DNA of 6,885 nt from assembly GCA_025965735.1 (NCBI GenBank), contig JAOPWK010000122.1:1-6885 (forward strand), given 5' to 3'. The translations under genes and the position numbers were made by a program. Shown one piece after another: positions 6,316 through 6,885 of this stretch. Positions within the stretch are counted from its first letter, which is position 1, and each line of letters starts with the position of its first letter. This stretch comes from Frankiales bacterium. GTDB taxonomy: Bacteria; Actinomycetota; Actinomycetes; Mycobacteriales; SCTD01. The notes beneath the pieces were generated by a model. The model was not told the DNA's origin and made no database searches. It saw nothing but the letters and a program-made list of their open reading frames with translations.

Positions 6316-6332
6316 GTCCACAGTGTGGACAA
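6316..6332 (-). promoter_or_regulatory. DnaA-box palindrome downstream of crgA
   Basis: GTCCACA-G-TGTGGAC (6316-6330) is a perfect 7-bp inverted repeat around a single base. Its right half with the next two bases, TGTGGACAA (6324-6332), is the exact reverse complement of TTGTCCACA, the consensus DnaA box of Streptomyces and mycobacteria. The left half (6314-6322) matches 7 of 9 positions in the opposite orientation. A one-base loop makes a terminator hairpin unlikely. DnaA binding is inferred. The site lies in the 59-nt gap between the convergent crgA and peptidoglycan-binding gene stops. Confidence 0.5.
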
Positions 6333-6337
6333 CAGGA

Positions 6338-6775
6338 CTAGCGGTGCAGGACCGCCGCGGTCGTCGATCCCACCCGTCCGTCCACCGGCAGGCCGTGGCG
6401 TCGCTGCACCGCCTCGACCGCCTCGGTCGTCTCCGGGCCCCAGGCGCCGTCCACCCGCAGCTGCGCCCCGGCGCGGTTGAGCAGCCGCTGCACGACGCGC
6501 ACGTGGTGCAGCGGCGAGGTCGGCGTGACGACGCCGGGCGGTCCCACCTCGGCTGCTCCGGTGGGCGGCCCCACCCGCGCGGCCACGACCGGCGTGAGCA
6601 GGCTGGGGGCCGGGGCCTGCTCCAGCGGTGCCACGACCGGCAGCGCGACCGGTCCGTACACGACCCGCGTCGGCACCGGCGCCGTGGCCGAGCTCGTGCC
6701 ACCGGCCAGCGTGAGGCTGCCGAGGGCGGCGCTCAGCAGCACCACGGCGGCGGCGGCGACTGGACGGGCGAGCAC
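6338..6775 (-). CDS. Secreted peptidoglycan-binding (PG_binding_1) protein
   Basis: One hundred and forty-five residues. The N-terminus (LARPVAAAAVVLLSAALG, ending near AGGTSSATA) is a signal peptide or membrane anchor. An Ala/Pro/Val-rich low-complexity linker (about residues 30-85) follows, then one C-terminal peptidoglycan-binding repeat (about 90-144). The repeat shows VRVVQRLLNRAGAQLRVDG, WGPETTEAVEAVQRRHGL, PVDGRVGSTTAAVL, the usual three-helix pattern with D-G-x-(W)-G-P-x-T. There is no catalytic domain, so it probably binds the wall rather than cutting it. The start is GTG at 6775; the best Shine-Dalgarno-like run (GGGGAGG) lies about 15 nt upstream inside the hairpin 6791-6815, which is too far to be ideal. 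GTG codons at residues 11 and 12 are alternatives but would shorten the signal sequence. No sorting signal is visible. Confidence 0.85.
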   Translation of the reverse strand: MLARPVAAAAVVLLSAALGSLTLAGGTSSATAPVPTRVVYGPVALPVVAPLEQAPAPSLLTPVVAARVGPPTGAAEVGPPGVVTPTSPLHHVRVVQRLLNRAGAQLRVDGAWGPETTEAVEAVQRRHGLPVDGRVGSTTAAVLHR

Positions 6776-6790
6776 CCGCTCAGGGTCGCA

Positions 6791-6815
6791 CCTCCCCGGC
6801 TGCTGGCCGGGGAGG
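6791..6815 (-). terminator. Strong GC hairpin after the thiolase gene
   Basis: A perfect 10-bp stem (CCTCCCCGGC / GCCGGGGAGG) with a 5-nt loop lies 12 nt past the thiolase stop and 15 nt before the GTG of the next gene on the same strand. No U-tract follows, as is common for actinobacterial terminators. On the minus strand its 3' arm contains GGGGAGG, so it could also mask a ribosome binding site if transcription reads through. Confidence 0.5.
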
Positions 6816-6827
6816 CACGCGGGGGTC

Positions 6828-6885
6828 CTAGAGCAGCTCGAGGATGGTGGCGTTGGCCTGGCCGCCGCCCTCGCACATGGTCTGC
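6828..6885 (-). CDS. Thiolase (acetyl-CoA acyltransferase), last 18 codons
   Basis: Only the C-terminal end is inside the window: QTMCEGGGQANATILELL and a TAG stop at 6828-6830. The Cys-x-Gly-Gly-Gly stretch is the active-site motif close to the thiolase C-terminus, whose Cys acts as the general base in the Claisen/retro-Claisen reaction. The wording MCEGGGQANATI fits actinobacterial thiolases of the acetyl-CoA acetyltransferase / FadA group. Whether it serves beta-oxidation or acetoacetyl-CoA synthesis cannot be told from this end. It lies upstream of, and on the same strand as, the peptidoglycan-binding gene, with a strong hairpin between them. It handles acyl-CoA, as the acyl-CoA ligase 2.6 kb away does, but there is no sign that the two are linked. 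Confidence 0.85.
   Translation of the reverse strand, partial: QTMCEGGGQANATILELL

Noticed and set aside
6316..6330. Palindrome as an intrinsic terminator for crgA
   Set aside because: A one-base loop and a short stem without a U-tract make a stable RNA hairpin unlikely; the DnaA-box reading explains the sequence better.

Overview
The window is about 6.9 kb of very GC-rich DNA from an actinobacterial chromosome. The evidence is base composition, frequent GTG starts, and a conserved gene neighbourhood: a PASTA-type Ser/Thr kinase (pknB), a TrpG/PabA glutamine amidotransferase, a DUF881 protein and crgA. From memory, Mycobacterium tuberculosis has the same four genes in the same relative orientations (Rv0014c, Rv0013, Rv0012, Rv0011c), some 10-20 kb from oriC. 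A class E sortase in this cluster is typical of non-mycobacterial actinobacteria. I cannot name a genus.

Layout. (1) 1-1481 (+): 3' part of pknB, with most of the kinase domain, one membrane helix, three PASTA repeats and a Pro-rich tail. (2) 5928 down to 1486 (-): five tightly spaced genes in transcription order, DUF881 membrane protein, class E sortase, a 63-residue membrane protein, a FadD-like acyl-CoA ligase with a very basic histone-like C-terminal tail, and trpG/pabA. Gaps are 10, 1, 60 and 1 nt, so they look like one transcription unit, which converges on pknB with 4 nt between stop codons. (3) 6018-6278 (+): crgA, divergent from DUF881 across an 89-nt promoter region. (4) 6775-6338 (-): a small secreted peptidoglycan-binding protein, convergent with crgA; the 59-nt gap holds a palindrome containing a perfect actinobacterial DnaA box. 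(5) 6885-6828 (-): the last 18 codons of a thiolase, followed by a strong hairpin.

How the genes fit together. Most concern growth and division of the cell envelope: PknB senses peptidoglycan fragments through PASTA repeats, CrgA belongs to the divisome, class E sortase anchors surface proteins, and the small secreted protein probably binds the wall. The amidotransferase supplies ammonia for anthranilate and/or aminodeoxychorismate synthesis, and its presence here is a conserved oddity. The acyl-CoA ligase is the unexpected member.

This is mostly a conserved core region; I see no mobile element, CRISPR array, RNA gene or defence system. The points most worth a second look are the basic repeat tail on the acyl-CoA ligase and its place in this operon, the DnaA-box palindrome downstream of crgA, and the hairpin between the thiolase and the peptidoglycan-binding gene. 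No gene-free stretch exceeds 90 nt.
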